Source: an uncultured Parasphingopyxis sp. (GTDB lineage Bacteria; Pseudomonadota; Alphaproteobacteria; Sphingomonadales; Sphingomonadaceae). Taken from it: a stretch of 9,157 nucleotides of DNA. A program made the position numbers and the translations under genes. The stretch covers positions 1 through 9,157 of the forward strand of contig CAJQMX010000133.1 of assembly GCA_905479515.1 (NCBI GenBank), read 5' to 3'. Below are positions 7,488 through 9,157 of the stretch, in pieces. Position 1 is the first letter of the stretch. Each line of letters starts with the position of its first letter. The notes below the pieces were generated by a model. That model was not told the origin of the DNA, searched no databases, and was given only the letters and a program-made list of their open reading frames with translations.

Positions 7488-7565
7488 GTCTGTCCGCCAG
7501 ATGGGAAGGGTTGTTGCTCTAGCCAAGCCTTGCCGTGCCCGCAAACGCATCTTAGCAACAAAGCC
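7488..7565. promoter_or_regulatory. divergent promoter region between ubiE and mutM
   Basis: This 78-base spacer separates two genes transcribed away from each other, so it must hold, or lie close to, the promoters of both the eight-gene operon and mutM. I see only weak candidates. For mutM there is CTTGCC at 7529-7534 with CTTAGC at 7551-7556, 16 bases apart. On the other strand there is TTGCGG followed 17 bases later by TAGAGC. Neither is close to consensus. An 8-base inverted repeat spans the spacer (separate entry). mutM lacks a recognisable ribosome-binding site. Confidence 0.6.
7511..7561. repeat. perfect 8-bp inverted repeat with 35-base spacer in the ubiE-mutM promoter region
   Basis: TTGTTGCT at 7511-7518 is the exact reverse complement of AGCAACAA at 7554-7561. 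The arms flank most of the intergenic spacer, and the right arm ends four bases before the mutM ATG. Arm centres are 43 bases apart, close to four helical turns, so both sites would face the same side of the DNA. This is compatible with a paired operator or an RNA stem, but no regulator is known to me. Confidence 0.45.
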
Positions 7566-8375
7566 ATGCCGGAACTCCCCGAAGTTGAGACAACCATACG
7601 CGGACTCGCGCCGGCCTTGCTTGATGAGAGGCTTGTGTCCGTTGAACCCAGGCGCGCCGATCTGCGCCGTCCGATCCCGGCTGATCTGAGGCAGCGGATG
7701 ACAGGCGCGGTAGTGACCGGGCTTCGGCGCCGCGCGAAATATGGCCTGATCGATACGGACCGGGGCGACACGATGATCTTCCATCTCGGCATGTCCGGCC
7801 GGTGGCGGCTCGATCCCGATGAAATTGGCAAGCATGATCATTTGATCCTGCAAACCGCCAGCCGGACCGTGGCCCTGAACGACCCGCGGCGATTCGGTTC
7901 TCTTGATCTTGTAGAGACGGCGGCACTGGATAGGTTTCCGTCTTTTGCGGCGCTTGGCCCCGAACCGCTCGGGCCAGAATTTACGGCACCCTATCTGGTT
8001 AAGGCATTTGCCGGGCGAAGGGGGCCTGTGAAGGCCCTGCTGCTCGATCAGCGAATCGTCGCCGGCCTTGGCAATATCTATGTCTGTGAAGCGCTCCATC
8101 AGGCGCGGATCGCCCCGGGAACGATAGGGCTGCGCATCGGCCGTGTCCGGCTCGAACGGCTGGTTGTCGCCATTCGTGAAATCCTTGCGGCCGCGATTGC
8201 GGCTGGAGGATCGAGCCTGCGCGATTATGCCCGGCCCGATGGGGAGCTTGGCTATTTCTTCAAAAGCTGGCGGGCCTATGGAAGGGAAGGGGATCCATGC
8301 GGCTGTGGCGGGGTGATCAAGCGTCGTGTAGATAGCGGCAGGTCGACCTTTTATTGTCCCCAATGCCAGCGGTGA
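7566..8375 (+). CDS. mutM: bifunctional formamidopyrimidine-DNA glycosylase / AP lyase
   Basis: The 269-residue Fpg protein excises 8-oxoguanine and formamidopyrimidines from DNA and then cuts the abasic site by beta,delta-elimination. It begins MPELPEVETT, with the catalytic Pro2 (exposed after Met removal) and Glu3. Lys58 in RRAKYGLI is the DNA-contacting beta-hairpin lysine. The helix-two-turn-helix region contains VAGLGNIYVCEALHQARI. The C-terminal zinc finger uses Cys245, Cys247, Cys264 and Cys267, with the loop Arg259. The first pair is CxC, where E. coli has CxxC. Length equals that of E. coli MutM. The start must be at 7566 because Pro2 is catalytic; the open frame upstream is antisense to ubiE and not coding. 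The gene lies 107 bases before rpsT on the same strand. Confidence 0.98.
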   Translation: MPELPEVETTIRGLAPALLDERLVSVEPRRADLRRPIPADLRQRMTGAVVTGLRRRAKYGLIDTDRGDTMIFHLGMSGRWRLDPDEIGKHDHLILQTASRTVALNDPRRFGSLDLVETAALDRFPSFAALGPEPLGPEFTAPYLVKAFAGRRGPVKALLLDQRIVAGLGNIYVCEALHQARIAPGTIGLRIGRVRLERLVVAIREILAAAIAAGGSSLRDYARPDGELGYFFKSWRAYGREGDPCGCGGVIKRRVDSGRSTFYCPQCQR

Positions 8376-8390
8376 AATCTGCGCTTCACC

Positions 8391-8419
8391 CTTGACCTGA
8401 GCCGCGGTGAAAGCTAGTT
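8391..8419 (+). promoter_or_regulatory. probable housekeeping sigma-factor promoter of rpsT
   Basis: A -35 box CTTGAC (8391-8396) and a -10 box CTAGTT (8414-8419) are separated by 17 bases. This matches 10 of 12 positions of the alphaproteobacterial vegetative consensus CTTGAC-N17-CTATAT. It starts 16 bases after the mutM stop and would begin transcription near 8426, giving a leader of about 57 bases before rpsT. Confidence 0.6.
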
Positions 8420-8437
8420 GGCATCCGCTTTCGGTGC

Positions 8438-8458
8438 GGCGGGTGCTGCGCCTTTTTT
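8438..8458 (+). terminator. terminator- or attenuator-like hairpin with T6 run in the mutM-rpsT spacer
   Basis: GGCG (8438-8441) pairs with CGCC (8449-8452), directly followed by six T (8453-8458). GCGGC (8436-8440) can also pair with GCTGC (8445-8449). A longer stem upstream, GCATCCGC (8421-8428) with GCGGGTGC (8439-8446), would use the same bases and prevent the T-flanked stem from forming. The element lies downstream of the likely rpsT promoter, so it may act on rpsT, on mutM read-through, or on neither. The stem is short. Confidence 0.4.
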
Positions 8459-8472
8459 ATTTAGACATGATC

Positions 8473-8476
8473 GAGG
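8473..8476 (+). promoter_or_regulatory. ribosome-binding site of rpsT
   Basis: GAGG lies six bases before the ATG at 8483 and fixes the start of rpsT. Confidence 0.75.
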
Positions 8477-8482
8477 TTTATT

Positions 8483-8746
8483 ATGGCCAACACACCGCAG
8501 GCCAAAAAACGTATTCGCCGTAACGATCGGCGCGCAGTTGTGAACACGAATCGGGTGAGCCGGATTCGCAGCTTCATCAAAAAGGTCGAGACAGCTGTTG
8601 AAGCTGGCGACAAGAAGGAGGCAACCGACGCACTTCAGGCCATGCAGCCTGAACTGGCGCGCGGTGTTTCCAAAGGAATTTTCCACAAGAATACAGCGTC
8701 GCGGAAGCTTTCGCGTCTGTCCAAGCGCGTTTCTGCGCTCAAATAA
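8483..8746 (+). CDS. rpsT: 30S ribosomal protein S20
   Basis: The 87-residue, strongly basic protein is S20, which binds 16S rRNA early in assembly of the small subunit, near helices 9 and 44. The N-terminus [21 protein letters not shown] and the C-terminal half with [16 protein letters not shown] are diagnostic for bacterial S20, and the length is normal. In E. coli S20 represses its own translation through its leader. Here the leader contains competing hairpins, so self-control is possible but unproven. The gene has its own likely promoter between mutM and rpsT. In many alphaproteobacteria rpsT lies just upstream of dnaA, and the sequence after it here fits that layout. Confidence 0.98.
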   Translation: MANTPQAKKRIRRNDRRAVVNTNRVSRIRSFIKKVETAVEAGDKKEATDALQAMQPELARGVSKGIFHKNTASRKLSRLSKRVSALK

Positions 8747-8772
8747 GCTGCCGGTTCGGGAACGAAGCAGCA

Positions 8773-8804
8773 GGCCGGCACTGTCGGCCAATTTGAATTT
8801 TTTT
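8773..8804 (+). terminator. possible terminator of rpsT
   Basis: GGCCG (8773-8777) pairs with CGGCC (8785-8789) around a seven-base loop. An AT-only stretch apart from one G follows, ending in seven T (8798-8804). The gap of eight bases between stem and T-run makes it imperfect. Competing pairings exist: TGCCGG 8749-8754 with CCGGCA 8775-8780, and CTGCCG 8748-8753 with CGGCAG 8805-8810. A folded 3' end is therefore likely even if the exact stem is uncertain. Confidence 0.45.
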
Positions 8805-8831
8805 CGGCAGATTGGTTACACTGTGATTTCA

Positions 8832-8853
8832 ACGAGTCGCGTATCGCACTCGT
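8832..8853. repeat. nine-pair hairpin beside a DnaA-box-like site
   Basis: ACGAGT (8832-8837) and ACTCGT (8848-8853) pair perfectly. Inside them GCG (8839-8841) pairs with CGC (8845-8847) around the loop TAT, with one bulged C at 8838. No T-run follows. It lies four bases before the DnaA-box-like site at 8857. Confidence 0.5.
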
Positions 8854-8856
8854 AAG

Positions 8857-8865
8857 TTGTTCACA
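8857..8865 (+). promoter_or_regulatory. DnaA-box-like site TTGTTCACA
   Basis: This differs from the DnaA-box consensus TTATNCACA at one position. A much weaker candidate, TGTGAAAAC (9068-9076, reverse strand), has two mismatches. An AT-rich stretch follows within about 10 bases. One box upstream of dnaA is typical of DnaA autoregulation, but by itself it does not make an origin. Confidence 0.4.
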
Positions 8866-8882
8866 GGGCTAGAGATTAAATT

Positions 8883-8903
8883 AGTCATTTAATTACAATG
8901 ACT
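8883..8903. repeat. AT-rich inverted repeat AGTCATT/AATGACT
   Basis: AGTCATT (8883-8889) and AATGACT (8897-8903) are exact reverse complements separated by seven bases (TAATTAC). With one bulged base the pairing extends further into the flanking TTAA-type sequence. It is the centre of the most AT-rich stretch of the window (about 8874-8917). Confidence 0.5.
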
Positions 8904-9060
8904 TAATGGTCTTTTTAGCGAGATTGGCCACTCTGCGTGTCAACCCCATTTATTTCAATTTTTTGACGGCGTGCCCTCTTGCTTTGGGCGCGTTAACAAT
9001 TCATCAAACAGTCTCTCGGTCGGTAGCGATTTTTCTTGGCCGGTACAGTCGCCAGCGGAA

Positions 9061-9091
9061 AGTGCGATGTGAAAACACATGTTTTCGCACT
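9061..9091. repeat. 31-base interrupted palindrome upstream of presumed dnaA
   Basis: The inner arms GAAAACA (9071-9077) and TGTTTTC (9080-9086) are exact reverse complements with a two-base centre. The outer arms AGTGC (9061-9065) and GCACT (9087-9091) are also exact, with five extra bases (GATGT) on the left side. The outer arms can alternatively extend to AGTGCGA/TCGCACT. A second, overlapping dyad, TGTG-AAAA-CACA, lies at 9068-9079. The form suits a dimeric regulator site better than an RNA hairpin, because the inner loop is only two bases. Confidence 0.55.
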
Positions 9092-9122
9092 GACCCTTTG
9101 TGTGTCTGGTTAAAACGAAGAT

Positions 9123-9144
9123 TCGGGTGCGACAATGCACCGGA
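9123..9144. repeat. hairpin near the window end, in the presumed dnaA leader
   Basis: GGTGC (9126-9130) and GCACC (9137-9141) pair around a six-base loop. After a G-G mismatch the pairing continues with TC (9123-9124) and GA (9143-9144). No T-run follows within the window. Confidence 0.4.
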
Positions 9145-9157
9145 TCGAGTCTGATGG

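Larger units (their letters stand above)
8747..9157. other. non-coding, AT-rich spacer after rpsT, presumed upstream region of dnaA
   Basis: These 411 bases hold no convincing gene. Short open frames exist (for example 8906-9154 on the plus strand), but they lack ribosome sites and recognisable sequence. The base composition drops in GC relative to the genes, most sharply around 8870-8920. The region contains a possible rpsT terminator, at least five inverted repeats and one good DnaA-box-like site, each listed separately or under findings. Gene order in related bacteria makes dnaA the expected next gene, so this is probably its promoter and leader. A working replication origin is not shown: the several clustered DnaA boxes expected of one are not visible. 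Confidence 0.6.

Noticed and set aside
7488..8363. The ubiE frame stays open upstream for 876 bases antisense to the whole of mutM, giving an apparent 536-residue protein.
   Set aside because: The extra residues are a low-quality antisense reading of mutM, and ubiE homologues begin at the ATG at 7487. The mutM frame is likewise open antisense to ubiE. Both are effects of codon bias in GC-rich genes.
8414..8791. Minus-strand open frame over rpsT ending in an Ala/Pro/Lys-rich tail that looks protein-like.
   Set aside because: It is antisense to the certain gene rpsT, has no recognisable domain, and its tail is the reverse reading of the GC-rich rpsT leader hairpins.
8876..8892. TTAA ... TTAA pair resembling a CtrA-binding site near the presumed dnaA promoter.
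   Set aside because: The spacing between the two TTAA half-sites is nine bases, while the CtrA motif needs seven.
8963..8968. TTGACG as a -35 box for a dnaA promoter.
   Set aside because: No acceptable -10 box lies 16-18 bases downstream; the sequence there is GGGCGC-like.
8969..8993. Hairpin GGCGTGCCC with GGGCGCGT around a nine-base loop.
   Set aside because: It needs three wobble-type pairs and has no T-run or conserved partner, so it is not strong enough to list as a feature on its own.
8906..9154. 82-residue plus-strand open frame in the spacer after rpsT.
   Set aside because: No ribosome site, no recognisable family, mixed cysteine-rich composition unlike the neighbours, and it runs through several palindromes. 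Probably chance.

Overview
The window looks like chromosomal backbone of an alphaproteobacterium, most likely from the order Sphingomonadales. This rests on my recognition of the protein sequences (especially S20, UbiB, MutM and the TopA C-terminus) and on the gene order dnaA-side spacer / rpsT / mutM / ubiE / ubiB / coaBC / dut. Base composition is moderately GC-rich in the genes and clearly AT-richer in the last 400 bases. I see no transposase, integrase, phage gene, CRISPR array, tRNA or rRNA.

Layout. Positions 1-1125 (+) hold the 3' part of topA (DNA topoisomerase I), entering from outside the window. Facing it is a tightly packed minus-strand block from 7487 down to 1182: ubiE, ubiB, a SAM-dependent methyltransferase of unknown target, coaBC, dut, a MoeB/ThiF-type E1-like enzyme, a DsrE-like protein and a MAPEG-family membrane protein. 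Neighbouring genes overlap or lie within 40 bases of each other. ubiE/ubiB and ubiB/methyltransferase overlap stop-to-start, so the block reads as one eight-gene operon. Divergent from ubiE, mutM (7566-8375, +) is followed by rpsT (8483-8746, +). The last 411 bases hold no convincing gene. They are AT-rich with several inverted repeats and one good DnaA-box-like site, as expected upstream of dnaA, which I infer lies just beyond the window.

Function. The operon mixes cofactor synthesis (ubiquinone: UbiE, UbiB; coenzyme A: CoaBC; a sulfur-carrier-activating E1 enzyme with a DsrE partner) with nucleotide hygiene (dUTPase). The divergent gene repairs oxidised guanine. Most genes are ordinary housekeeping genes. 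The parts worth a second look are the uncharacterised methyltransferase coupled to ubiB, the overlapping E1-like/DsrE pair, the spaced inverted repeat between ubiE and mutM, the folded leader of rpsT, and the structured spacer before the presumed dnaA. I found no clear evidence of a wholly new system.
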